From NCBI RefSeq assembly GCF_003970695.1, contig NZ_CP034570.1, positions 2,046,001 to 2,110,000 on the forward strand: a stretch of DNA of 64,000 bases. The letters run 5' to 3'. Position 1 is the first letter of the stretch. Every line of letters starts with the position of its first letter. Shown one piece after another: positions 8,869 to 16,814 of this stretch. A program made the position numbers and the translations under genes. A model generated the notes under the pieces. It was given only the letters and a program-made list of their open reading frames with translations, made no database searches and was not told where the DNA came from. Source of the DNA: Maribacter sp. MJ134 (GTDB lineage: Bacteria > Bacteroidota > Bacteroidia > Flavobacteriales > Flavobacteriaceae).

Positions 8869-9399
8869 TTGAAAAAAATCCATCTTTTGGAAGTAGACCT
8901 CAACAAGGACGTATGCGAAGAGAGAATATACAGCACTATATTCCAAGAAAACGCCAAAACTATTTTCAACCATATTTTTTATAAGTACGGAAATGAAGAA
9001 AAAGCCCACGATGCGGTACAGGAAGCCTTTGTAAAACTATGGGAAAATTGCGCTAAGGTTCCTCCGCAAAAAGCAAAATCATATCTATACACTGTAGCGA
9101 ACAATTTATACTTGAATGTTATCAAGGCAGAAAAAGTTCGTTTAAAGTATGCGGATAAAACCCTAAAAACTACCAACGAGACCCCAGAATTTTTATTAGA
9201 GGAGCGCGAGTTTGAAGAAAAACTGGAAATAGCGTTAAACAGTCTACCGGAAAATCAACGTTCCACTTTCTTATTGAATAGAATTGATGGAATGAAATAC
9301 GCCCAAATTGCGGAGCTAGAAGGAGTAAGCGTCAAAGCAATCGAAAAAAGAATGCACCTGGCCTTAAAAAGTTTACGAGAAAAGATTGATGGGATTTGA
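8869..9399 (+). CDS. ECF-type RNA polymerase sigma factor (FecI-like)
   Basis: About 170 aa with sigma-70 region 2 (EEKAHDAVQEAFVKLWENC, AKSYLYTVANNLYLN) and region 4 (ALNSLPENQRSTFLLNRIDG, YAQIAELEGVSVKAIEKRMH). It should direct RNA polymerase to the promoters of the downstream receptor or of other loci when released by the FecR protein. No ATG start is available: TTG at 8869 or TTG at 8887 (giving MEVDLNKDVCEE). A perfect -7-like element TATCTTTG (8864-8871) overlaps the first TTG, which would favour the second start. It is followed by the heptamer repeat array and then the anti-sigma gene. Confidence 0.9.
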   Translation: MKKIHLLEVDLNKDVCEERIYSTIFQENAKTIFNHIFYKYGNEEKAHDAVQEAFVKLWENCAKVPPQKAKSYLYTVANNLYLNVIKAEKVRLKYADKTLKTTNETPEFLLEEREFEEKLEIALNSLPENQRSTFLLNRIDGMKYAQIAELEGVSVKAIEKRMHLALKSLREKIDGI

Positions 9400-9402
9400 T
9401 GG

Positions 9403-9464
9403 TTGATTCCTTCGACTACGCTCAGGACAAGGGTTGATTCCTTCGACTACGCTCAGGACAAGGG
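9403..9464. repeat. Two tandem 31-bp units of a dispersed Bacteroidota repeat
   Basis: A 31-bp unit occurs twice in perfect tandem (9403-9433 and 9434-9464). Its core CCTTCGACTACGCTCAGGAC, read on the other strand as GTCCTGAGCGTAGTCGAAGG, is a well-known dispersed repeat that yields spurious peptides such as LSVVEG and PERSRRN when translated. It begins within TGATGGTTGAT, the same sequence as the heptamer array that follows, as if inserted into it or expanded with it. Confidence 0.8.
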
Positions 9465-9466
9465 TC

Positions 9467-9585
9467 GATGGTTGATGGTTGATGGTTGATGGTTGATGGT
9501 TGATGGTTGATGGTTGATGGTTGATGGTTGATGGTTGATGGTTGATGGTTGATGGTTGATGGTTGATGGTTGATGGTTGATGGTT
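9467..9585. repeat. Heptamer tandem repeat, 17 copies of GATGGTT
   Basis: 119 bp made of 17 perfect copies of GATGGTT, followed by a partial copy (GAT). It fills most of the 262-bp gap between the sigma-factor stop (9399) and the anti-sigma start (9662). The opposite strand reads without stops in all frames as a TINHQPS repeat, so any ORF called there is spurious. Arrays of this purity are prone to slippage, so copy number may differ between isolates. Confidence 0.95.
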
Positions 9586-9661
9586 GATAAAAAATAATTT
9601 TCCCAAAAGAAAGTAGGGTTTTTTAAAATTAAGTTGTTATTAAAGTATAAAGCTAGAACTA

Positions 9662-10573
9662 ATGCAAGAAAATTACTTAGCAAAATGGCTGAATAATGAG
9701 CTTACAGATGCAGAACTCAAAGAGTTTAAACAATCTGAAGCGTATGCTACTTATAAGAAAATTATGGATTCCTCTGAAAGGATAGAGGCACCTGATTATA
9801 ATGTAGAGGAAGCTTGGGCCCAACTTGGAGAGCGTCGTGCTCAAAAGCAGCCTAAGGTGGTTAGCATAACTCCTTTCAAAAGCTTTTTACGTATTGCGGC
9901 CGCAGTTGCTGTGCTATTAGCAGGTTCTTACTTTTATCTGAATACTTTGGACGCGACTATAACTACCCAATATGCAGAAAGTAAAGAAATTGTGCTTCCC
10001 GATAGCTCTGAGGTTATCCTAAATTCAGATTCGCACTTATCGTATAATGAAAAGAACTGGGATGAAGAGAGAAATATCTCCTTAAAGGGAGAGGCATTTT
10101 TTAAAGTGGCCAAAGGAAAAAAATTCACGGTAAGCACAGACCAAGGAGCGGTTAGCGTTCTCGGAACTCAATTTAATGTTGAAAACAGAAAGGGCTTCTT
10201 TGAGGCTACCTGTTACGAGGGCATAGTAAGCGTTACTTATAATGGTAAAGAAATAAAATTACATGCAGGCAACTCCTTCCTATCCGTAAACGGGAAAATT
10301 ACCCAGTCCAAAGTTGCCGTAAATACTACACCTTCTTGGTTAAACAATGAAAGTACTTTTAAAAGTATTCCGCTTTCATATGTTTTTGATGAATTTGAAC
10401 GTCAGCACAATACCACCATTGAAACAAAAAATATAGATACAGCACAGCTGTTCACCGGAACCTTTAGTAATACGGATAAGGAGCTTGCCCTTAGAAGTAT
10501 CAGTGTTCCTCTTCAAATAAAGTTTAAATTAGAGGGGAATAAAGTGCTGTTCTATGGGGAAAGCGCACCTTAA
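9662..10573 (+). CDS. FecR-family anti-sigma factor
   Basis: 303 aa inner-membrane regulator. The cytoplasmic N-terminus (1-74, MQENYLAKWLNNELTD) should bind the sigma factor, one membrane segment spans about 75-93 (FLRIAAAVAVLLAGSYFYL), and the periplasmic part has the FecR domain (about 105-200; VLPDSSEVILNSDS, GEAFFKVAKGKKFTV, VLGTQFNV) and the C-terminal DUF4974 (about 230-300). In FecI/FecR systems the periplasmic part senses the N-terminal domain of a TonB receptor. The receptor gene overlaps its 3' end by 20 bp, so the two are translationally linked. Confidence 0.93.
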   Translation: MQENYLAKWLNNELTDAELKEFKQSEAYATYKKIMDSSERIEAPDYNVEEAWAQLGERRAQKQPKVVSITPFKSFLRIAAAVAVLLAGSYFYLNTLDATITTQYAESKEIVLPDSSEVILNSDSHLSYNEKNWDEERNISLKGEAFFKVAKGKKFTVSTDQGAVSVLGTQFNVENRKGFFEATCYEGIVSVTYNGKEIKLHAGNSFLSVNGKITQSKVAVNTTPSWLNNESTFKSIPLSYVFDEFERQHNTTIETKNIDTAQLFTGTFSNTDKELALRSISVPLQIKFKLEGNKVLFYGESAP

Positions 10574-13082
10574 TACGCTCACATCCTATTTACTTTCTCT
10601 TCTATTATTACTCTTCTGGGGCAATAGTAAAGCCCAAGATACGGCCAGTTCTAAAATTGCGGTCACCACGCTAATACAGGAATTAGAGTCTACCTATGGC
10701 ATTAAGTTTTCTTACGTAGACGAGGACTTAAAAGAAATAAGAGTTTCCTTTCCGAACGATTCCAACCTAGAGGTCATATTAAATGACATTAGAAAGCAAA
10801 CCCAATTAAAGATTGAAAAACTAAATAGTAGATACTATTCCATTTCCAAAAGCACCACCGTAGATATTTGTGCTCAGGTGCTGGACAACTATGAAAGTAA
10901 TACCATTCCCGGAGCTTCTGTACAGGTCTTAGGGAGTACCGTTGCTACAGTAACCAATTCAGAAGGTTCTTTCTCTTTTACGAATATTCCTAGGAAGTCC
11001 ATAATACAAGTGAAGCATTTGGGGTTTAAAACCTTATTTATTACCGCAGAGGAACTTGTGCAAGCCCAACCATGCAAAATATTAGCTCTTGCGCAGAATT
11101 ATCAAGAATTGGACGAGGTTATCGTCTATAAATTCCTAACGGACGGTTTGGCCAAACTAGAAGATGGAAGCGTGGAACTGAATACTGAAGAATTTGGAAT
11201 CTTACCTGGACTTATAGAACCTGATATTCTCCAAACGATACAGGCGCTTCCCGGTATAAGAAGTGTTGACGAAACGGTATCCGACATTAATATCAGAGGA
11301 GGTACAAATGACCAAAACCTTATTCTGTGGGATGGGATAAAAATGTATCAATCCGGTCACTTTTTTGGATTAATATCAGCGTTTAACCCCTATCTGACCG
11401 ATAAAATATCGGTGATAAAAAATGGAACGAGTGCAACTTACGGTGATGGAGTCAGCGGCGTTTTGGACATGAGAACAAAAAACAAGATTGAAACTACCAT
11501 TTTTGGAGGAGCCGGTTTTAATTTGATCAGTGGAGATGCCTATGCCCAAATTCCGATTAAGGAAAATTTAGCCGTCCAGTTTTCTGGCAGACGTTCCTAC
11601 ACGGACTTTTTGAATACACCAACATACAATACCTTTTCGGAAAAAGCATTCCAAGACAGTGAAATAGAGACCGATAGTGATTTCTACTTTTATGATTTTA
11701 CAGGAAAAGTGCTCTACGATATTAATCCGTACCAAAGAGTGCGTCTAAGTCTAATAAGTATTGACAATAGATTGGATTACTTAGAGACCAATGAAACCGG
11801 TAACCGTTCTATAGAAAGTAATTTAGATCAGACCAATCTCTCTTTTGGAGGAACGCTAGAGAGCGACTGGACGGATAGGTTTTCATCAAACCTAAATCTG
11901 TACTACACTAGATACCGTCTAAATGCCCTGAGTATTTCTAACGAGGCCAGACAGCGTCTCGTGCAGAATAATCGTGTAGTAGAAAAGAGTGCTAAACTAA
12001 GCACAAAGTACAAGTTTAATGAAAGTCTACAATGGACAAACGGCTATCAAGTAGTTGAAACAGGTATTCAAAATACAACCGAATTAAACGAACCAACATT
12101 CATAAGCGATATTAAAGGAGTGGTTTACACGCACTCGCTTTACTCCGAAATGAACTACAATTCTGCGAACCAAAAACTGGTAGCTAGGGCCGGTGCTAGG
12201 CTAAATTATATAGAAAACGTAAATACGTTTCAAAAGCTTCGTTTGGAGCCTAGGTTAAATATAAGTTATGAATTGGCACCCCATTTTAAAACAGAGTTGT
12301 TAGGCGAATTTAAAAGTCAGAGCACCAACCAAATCATAGATCTAGAACAGAATTTCTTAGGCATAGAAAAACGCCGTTGGGTTTTGGCAGATGAATCTAC
12401 ATTACCAGTCACTACAAGCAAACAGGGCTCGCTTGGTATTAACTATGATGAGAATAGCTTTTACTTTGGTATAGAAGGTTTTTTTAAAGAAGTGCAAGGA
12501 ATCAACGTAAATACACAAGGATTTCAGAATCAGGGTCAGTTCAACAGTGAAATAGGCGCATATACCAATAAGGGTGTTGAGGTACTGATTAATAAAAAGA
12601 ACAACTATTATAGCGCGTGGTTAAGTTATACCTATAACTTGAACAACTATACTTTTGAAACTTTGGCACCACCAAGTTTCCCCAACAATTTAGACATAAG
12701 ACACGCTATAACCCTTGCCGGAAATTACACCTACGGCAATCTTAAGATAGGCTTTGGATTGAACTACCGTTCCGGGAGACCTTTTACGGAACCGGATGAA
12801 GACAATCCTATCGATACGACTGTTTTTCCCAATGAGATTAATTATAGGGAGCCCAATAGCAGTCGTATATCCGAATATTTTAGGATGGATGCCTCCGCTA
12901 TTTATGATTTTAATTTAAATAAGCGAATTAAAGCCTCATTTGGCGCATCTATTCTAAACCTTACCAATAGAAGAAATACATTGAACACCTACTATCGCTT
13001 GAGCGATGCTAATGAGATAGAGCAAATTCAGCGGGTTTCTTTAGGGGTAACCCCAAATGCCAGTTTTAGGGTGTATTTCTAG
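10554..13082 (+). CDS. TonB-dependent receptor with STN signalling domain
   Basis: 842 aa outer-membrane receptor. Signal peptide to about 28, then an STN (secretin/TonB short N-terminal) domain at about 35-98 that would contact FecR, a carboxypeptidase-regulatory-like beta domain at about 104-190 (IPGASVQVLGSTVATVTNSE), a plug from about 215 (NIRGGTNDQNLILWDGIKMY, ISVIKNGTSATYGDGVSGVL) and a beta-barrel to the C-terminus ending in Phe (NASFRVYF). Ligand unknown: such receptors take up siderophores, glycans or peptides. The start lies inside fecR. Convergent with blh, with 13 bp between the stops and no hairpin seen. Confidence 0.92.
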   Translation: MGKAHLNTLTSYLLSLLLLLFWGNSKAQDTASSKIAVTTLIQELESTYGIKFSYVDEDLKEIRVSFPNDSNLEVILNDIRKQTQLKIEKLNSRYYSISKSTTVDICAQVLDNYESNTIPGASVQVLGSTVATVTNSEGSFSFTNIPRKSIIQVKHLGFKTLFITAEELVQAQPCKILALAQNYQELDEVIVYKFLTDGLAKLEDGSVELNTEEFGILPGLIEPDILQTIQALPGIRSVDETVSDINIRGGTNDQNLILWDGIKMYQSGHFFGLISAFNPYLTDKISVIKNGTSATYGDGVSGVLDMRTKNKIETTIFGGAGFNLISGDAYAQIPIKENLAVQFSGRRSYTDFLNTPTYNTFSEKAFQDSEIETDSDFYFYDFTGKVLYDINPYQRVRLSLISIDNRLDYLETNETGNRSIESNLDQTNLSFGGTLESDWTDRFSSNLNLYYTRYRLNALSISNEARQRLVQNNRVVEKSAKLSTKYKFNESLQWTNGYQVVETGIQNTTELNEPTFISDIKGVVYTHSLYSEMNYNSANQKLVARAGARLNYIENVNTFQKLRLEPRLNISYELAPHFKTELLGEFKSQSTNQIIDLEQNFLGIEKRRWVLADESTLPVTTSKQGSLGINYDENSFYFGIEGFFKEVQGINVNTQGFQNQGQFNSEIGAYTNKGVEVLINKKNNYYSAWLSYTYNLNNYTFETLAPPSFPNNLDIRHAITLAGNYTYGNLKIGFGLNYRSGRPFTEPDEDNPIDTTVFPNEINYREPNSSRISEYFRMDASAIYDFNLNKRIKASFGASILNLTNRRNTLNTYYRLSDANEIEQIQRVSLGVTPNASFRVYF

Positions 13083-13095
13083 CTGAACCTGAACA

Positions 13096-13998
13096 TTACT
13101 TTCTATTCAGTCTCGTTATAACCAACACGTGAGGAAAAGTAATAGCTGCTAAAAAAGAGAAAAATAACGCCAAGGACGTATTCACCTCTGCCCTAAACAG
13201 AAAGAGTATAATACCTATTCCAAGGACCGATATCGTCCAGTAAGGTAACGATGATAGCACATAACGTCTAACGCTAGTCAATCTCAAATTACCATATAAG
13301 TATTTGATTTGATCAACCATAGATGGTATGGAGTGCCATAAAATAAAATATATAGCAAATGCCCATAATAGAGAAGCCGTATGAAATACGATGTACAAAA
13401 CCAATATGTAAAAAGCCTGCTTAGGAAAATTGAACAACAAGGTTTTTTTAAAGTAACCAAAAGCAACCATTAATACGGTTACCGTTCCAAAAAACTTTAG
13501 TGCATAACCGTAGTAATTCAAAGGTATGTTCCTTCCAGAAATCTCAGTGATAATTGCGGAAACCTCGATAGCGTGCGCATTAAAAATCAAGAACAGGACG
13601 AACAGACCATATACCAGAAATAGCACCGAATTGAAAAAAGATTGTCCGGTTATTTTTGAAATCCAATGCTGTTCTCCAAAATGGTACCCACTAAAAATAA
13701 TGAAAAGCCCCAAAGCAATAGAAGGAAGGTAAAAGAAAAAAAGAATGCTGGTACCTACAAATAGTATATAATAAACCAAAGTGGTCACAAAACCGATTTT
13801 GGTATTGATGACCACGTTCGTTTTTTGAAGCAACTTTATATCATTGGCTCCATGAAGGATTCCAAAAGTTAAAATCAAAAAATAAGCTAAAAAGTCCTCT
13901 ATAGCAGGTTCAAAAAATACGGCCACCCAAAGGGAAAAAAAAGTAGCTACTATTATAAAGCTGCTCAAATTGATATTTTCAGCCCTGTCTTTTTTCAT
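13096..13998 (-). CDS. blh: Beta-carotene 15,15'-dioxygenase, Brp/Blh family
   Basis: 300 aa polytopic membrane protein that cleaves beta-carotene into two molecules of retinal, the chromophore of rhodopsins. The conserved histidines expected to bind iron are visible: His49 in GILHGANDIKLL, His106 and His111 in GYHFGEQHW, and His222 in LWHSIPSMVDQ. The gene is divergent from proteorhodopsin, which needs its product, with 108 bp between the start codons. The carotenoid synthesis genes (crt) are not in this window. Confidence 0.93.
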   Translation of the reverse strand: MKKDRAENINLSSFIIVATFFSLWVAVFFEPAIEDFLAYFLILTFGILHGANDIKLLQKTNVVINTKIGFVTTLVYYILFVGTSILFFFYLPSIALGLFIIFSGYHFGEQHWISKITGQSFFNSVLFLVYGLFVLFLIFNAHAIEVSAIITEISGRNIPLNYYGYALKFFGTVTVLMVAFGYFKKTLLFNFPKQAFYILVLYIVFHTASLLWAFAIYFILWHSIPSMVDQIKYLYGNLRLTSVRRYVLSSLPYWTISVLGIGIILFLFRAEVNTSLALFFSFLAAITFPHVLVITRLNRK

Positions 13999-14008
13999 AT
14001 ATCATAAT

Positions 14009-14030
14009 TATTTAAACTTTTGTTTAAATA
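14009..14030. promoter_or_regulatory. Inverted repeat 1 in the blh-proteorhodopsin spacer
   Basis: TATTTAAAC (14009-14017), spacer TTTT, GTTTAAATA (14022-14030): a perfect 9-bp inverted repeat ending 10 nt upstream of the blh ATG. Size and symmetry fit a dimeric repressor or activator site, but no regulator gene adjoins it. Confidence 0.5.
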
Positions 14031-14043
14031 TTTAACATTTTAC

Positions 14044-14062
14044 TTAAACAATAAGTGTTTAA
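14044..14062. promoter_or_regulatory. Inverted repeat 2 in the blh-proteorhodopsin spacer
   Basis: TTAAACA (14044-14050), spacer ATAAG, TGTTTAA (14056-14062): a perfect 7-bp inverted repeat sharing the TTAAAC half-site with inverted repeat 1. Just downstream, TAAATTTA (14070-14077) resembles a -7 element (TAnnTTTG) for the rhodopsin gene, without a clear -33 partner. Confidence 0.45.
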
Positions 14063-14106
14063 CTTTTTATAAATTTACCTAAACAAAATCAAAAAAATTA
14101 AAAATT

Positions 14107-14844
14107 ATGGAAAATTTAATGAGTTCTTTTTCTCTAGTGGCCAAACTGGCTACAGACGATTATGTTGGGTTCACATTCTTCGTGGGCTGCATGGCCATGA
14201 TGGCCGCTTCTGCTTTCTTCTTTCTTTCAATGAACAGTTTTGATAGGAAATGGCGTACTTCAATATTGGTTTCTGGTTTAATTACCTTTATTGCAGCCGT
14301 TCACTATTGGTATATGAGGGATTACTGGTCTGGTTTCGCAGAATCCCCAACCTTTTTTAGATATGTAGACTGGATTTTAACGGTACCGTTAATGTGTGTT
14401 GAATTTTTCCTTATTCTACGAGTGGCAGGCGCAAAAACTTCCTTAATGTGGAGACTAATCGCATTATCGGTTATTATGTTGGTCACCGGATATTTAGGAG
14501 AAGCTGTTTACAGGGACCAAGCTTGGTTATGGGGCTTAATTTCTGGAATTGCCTATTTTGTAATTGTATACGATATCTGGTTAGGAAAGGCGAAAAAATT
14601 GGCAGTAGAAGCTGGTGGGTCCGTATTAAAGGCTCACAAAACTTTATGTTGGTTTGTACTTGTGGGCTGGGCAATTTACCCAATCGGCTATATGGCAGGA
14701 ACTCCAGGTTGGTATGAAGGACTTTTTGGAGGTCTAGACCTAAATGTAGTATATAACATTGGAGACGCAATAAATAAAATCGGCTTTGGTCTAGTTATAT
14801 ATGGTTTAGCGGTATCACAAAGCGAAAAGACTTTGGAGGCGTAA
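14107..14844 (+). CDS. Proteorhodopsin, green-type proton pump
   Basis: 245 aa, seven membrane helices. The light-driven outward proton pump motif is intact: Asp88 (proton acceptor), Thr92 and Glu99 (proton donor) in RYVDWILTVPLMCVEF, i.e. a DTE motif, with the retinal Schiff-base lysine at Lys224 (DAINKIGFG) and the conserved His66 (AVHYWYM). The spectral tuning position is Met96 (equivalent to residue 105 of the first described proteorhodopsin), which is typical of green-absorbing flavobacterial forms. It is not of the NQ (sodium) type. Monocistronic: a strong terminator follows. Confidence 0.97.
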   Translation: MENLMSSFSLVAKLATDDYVGFTFFVGCMAMMAASAFFFLSMNSFDRKWRTSILVSGLITFIAAVHYWYMRDYWSGFAESPTFFRYVDWILTVPLMCVEFFLILRVAGAKTSLMWRLIALSVIMLVTGYLGEAVYRDQAWLWGLISGIAYFVIVYDIWLGKAKKLAVEAGGSVLKAHKTLCWFVLVGWAIYPIGYMAGTPGWYEGLFGGLDLNVVYNIGDAINKIGFGLVIYGLAVSQSEKTLEA

Positions 14845-14894
14845 GCTTCATAAGAGTATGGACGTACCTGCGTTCATTTTATGGTTGGTTAGTG

Positions 14895-14930
14895 AAACGC
14901 CACTCTTTTTTAGAGTGGCGTTTTATTTTA
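14895..14930. terminator. Bidirectional terminator between proteorhodopsin and argS
   Basis: AAACGCCACTCT (14895-14906) and AGAGTGGCGTTT (14912-14923) make a perfect 12-bp stem with a 5-nt loop. T-rich sequence follows on the plus strand (TATTTTA); on the minus strand the run is weaker. It starts 50 bp past the rhodopsin stop and touches the argS stop region, so it should serve both converging genes. Confidence 0.88.
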
Positions 14931-16712
14931 CATTCTATCAGGAACTGCTATCCCCAATAAGCTAAATGCCGTTTTTATCGTTTCCCCGACCTTATGGGAA
15001 AGTTGAACCCGAAGCACTTTTTTTGCGGAATCCGTTTCACCTAAAATGGAAACCTGTTGGTAAAATGAATTGAATTCCTTGACCAGATCATAGGTATAAT
15101 TGGCCACTAAGGCCGGACTATAATTTTCTGCCGCTAATTGAATGGTATCAGGGAACTGCTGTAATTGTTTGATCAATTCCTTTTCCTTTGGATGCAAGAT
15201 CAGTGCGGCATCAGGTACCATTGTTAGGTCTACACCTGTTTCATTGGCCTTTCTTAGTATGGATTGGATTCTGGCATACGTATACTGAATAAAAGGCCCT
15301 GTGTTTCCTTGGAAATCCACCGACTCTTCCGGGTCGAACAAAATGCGCTTTTTAGGATCTACCTTTAAAATATAATATTTCAAGGCGCCTAGACCAATCA
15401 TTTTATACAGCTCCTCTTTCTCTTTTTCGGAGTAATCCTCTAGCTTACCCAGTTCCTTTGAGATAGCCCCTGCAGTTTTGGTCATGTCCTCCATAAGGTC
15501 ATCTGCGTCAACTACGGTACCTTCCCTACTCTTCATCTTACCGCTAGGCAAATCCACCATTCCATAACTTAAATGATGTAATTTCTCAGACCATGAGAAA
15601 CCAAGTTTCTTTAAAATTAGAAACAGTACTTTAAAATGGTAATCCTGCTCGTTCCCTACCGTGTAGACCATGCCATTGATATCCGGATGGTCCTTTACTC
15701 TTTGTATGGCGGTACCAATATCTTGAGTCATATAAACAGCTGTGCCATCTGAACGTAGTACAATTTTTTCGTCCAGACCTTCATCCGTAAGGTCAATCCA
15801 AACGCTACCGTCCTCTTTTTTAAAGAAAACTCCTTTATCGAGTCCATCCGCTACAACGTCTTTACCTAGTAAATAGGTATCACTCTCATAATAAAGCGTA
15901 TCAAAATCTACGCCCAGGTTTTTATAGGTAATATCAAATCCTTTATAGACCCAACCGTTCATTGTCTTCCATAGGGACACGACCTCCTCATCACCAGCTT
16001 CCCATTTTAATAGCATTTCCTGTGCCGAAAGAAGTATAGGAGCCTCCTTTTCGGCCACCTTTTTATCAATTCCTTCGGCAACCATAGTCGCTATCTCCTC
16101 CTTATACGCTTTATCAAAAGCAACATAATAGTTGCCAACTAGCTTATCACCCTTGATGCCCGTGGTCTCCGGTGTTTCTCCATTACCAAACCGTTGCCAA
16201 GCCAGCATACTCTTGCAAATATGAATTCCTCGGTCATTTATAATTTGTGTCTTATATACTTTTTTACCTGAAGCCTTCAAAATTTCGGCCACCGAATACC
16301 CTAATAAATTATTTCGGATATGTCCCAAATGTAAAGGTTTGTTGGTATTGGGTGAAGAATACTCGACCATGATCGCATCGTCCGACGCCGTAACCAGACC
16401 AAAATCTTTTTCCGCTCTAATGGTATCAAAATAGGATACGTAAAACGAATCGGAAATAACAATATTCAAAAATCCCTTAATGACGTTATAATCTGAAACA
16501 GCGGTCACGTTTTCTTTCAAAAAAGCACCTATCTGCTCCCCTATTTGAACAGGGTTTCCTTTGATGTGCCTTAACATGGGAAAAACTACGATGGTAATAT
16601 CACCCTCAAAGTCTTTACGTGTAGGCTGAAATTCTACCGAGGGCAACGTTATTTCATAAAGCTCGGATATCCCTTTCTTAACGTTGGCACTAAGTACTTC
16701 TTGAATAGTCAT
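14928..16712 (-). CDS. argS: Arginyl-tRNA synthetase
   Basis: 594 aa class I aminoacyl-tRNA synthetase charging tRNA-Arg. The HIGH motif is HLGH (about 128-131, in NKPLHLGHIRNN) and the KMSKS-like motif is SGKMKSREGT; the DALR anticodon-binding domain is at the C-terminus (FIQYTYARIQSILRKA onward). The frame is open to 16745, but I chose the ATG at 16712 (MTIQEVLSANVKKG) because it matches the family N-terminus and because a -7-like TAGTTTTG (16740-16733 on the minus strand) lies inside the longer version. Confidence 0.95.
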   Translation of the reverse strand: MTIQEVLSANVKKGISELYEITLPSVEFQPTRKDFEGDITIVVFPMLRHIKGNPVQIGEQIGAFLKENVTAVSDYNVIKGFLNIVISDSFYVSYFDTIRAEKDFGLVTASDDAIMVEYSSPNTNKPLHLGHIRNNLLGYSVAEILKASGKKVYKTQIINDRGIHICKSMLAWQRFGNGETPETTGIKGDKLVGNYYVAFDKAYKEEIATMVAEGIDKKVAEKEAPILLSAQEMLLKWEAGDEEVVSLWKTMNGWVYKGFDITYKNLGVDFDTLYYESDTYLLGKDVVADGLDKGVFFKKEDGSVWIDLTDEGLDEKIVLRSDGTAVYMTQDIGTAIQRVKDHPDINGMVYTVGNEQDYHFKVLFLILKKLGFSWSEKLHHLSYGMVDLPSGKMKSREGTVVDADDLMEDMTKTAGAISKELGKLEDYSEKEKEELYKMIGLGALKYYILKVDPKKRILFDPEESVDFQGNTGPFIQYTYARIQSILRKANETGVDLTMVPDAALILHPKEKELIKQLQQFPDTIQLAAENYSPALVANYTYDLVKEFNSFYQQVSILGETDSAKKVLRVQLSHKVGETIKTAFSLLGIAVPDRM

Positions 16713-16732
16713 AAAACAGGTAATTAAGGCTG

Positions 16733-16740
16733 CAAAACTA
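16733..16740 (-). promoter_or_regulatory. Candidate argS -7 element
   Basis: TAGTTTTG on the minus strand matches TAnnTTTG exactly, 20 nt before the argS ATG. No TTTG is found at the -33 position, so this is tentative. Confidence 0.35.
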
Positions 16741-16769
16741 ATCATTTTTACACTTATTGCGCTATTCCC

Positions 16770-16800
16770 TTAGGTATCGATTTCCCTTTTATTAACTTTA
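16770..16800 (+). promoter_or_regulatory. Candidate promoter of the 141-aa gene
   Basis: TTAG (16770-16773), 19 nt, TAACTTTA (16793-16800): one mismatch in each element to TTTG-N19-TAnnTTTG. The leader to the ATG at 16815 would be under 10 nt. Confidence 0.4.
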
Positions 16801-16814
16801 AGGAAAAATGCAAA

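Noticed and set aside
9467-9585. Possible CRISPR array
   Set aside because: The unit is 7 bp and repeats without spacers; no cas genes are present.
9373-9683. Two minus-strand ORFs full of INHQPST repeats
   Set aside because: They are the reverse reading of the GATGGTT array, which has no stops on that strand in any frame; there is no start signal or conserved sequence outside the repeat.
14448-14770. ORFs of 89 and 95 aa overlapping proteorhodopsin
   Set aside because: Out-of-frame and antisense readings of a gene with all key residues intact.
14107-14844. Sodium-pumping (NQ) or chloride-pumping rhodopsin
   Set aside because: The third-helix motif is Asp-Thr-Glu, not Asn-Asp-Gln or Asn-Thr-Gln.
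16713-16745. Longer argS N-terminus from the ATG at 16745
   Set aside because: The extra residues MISFAALITCF do not belong to the family N-terminus, and a -7-like promoter element lies within them.
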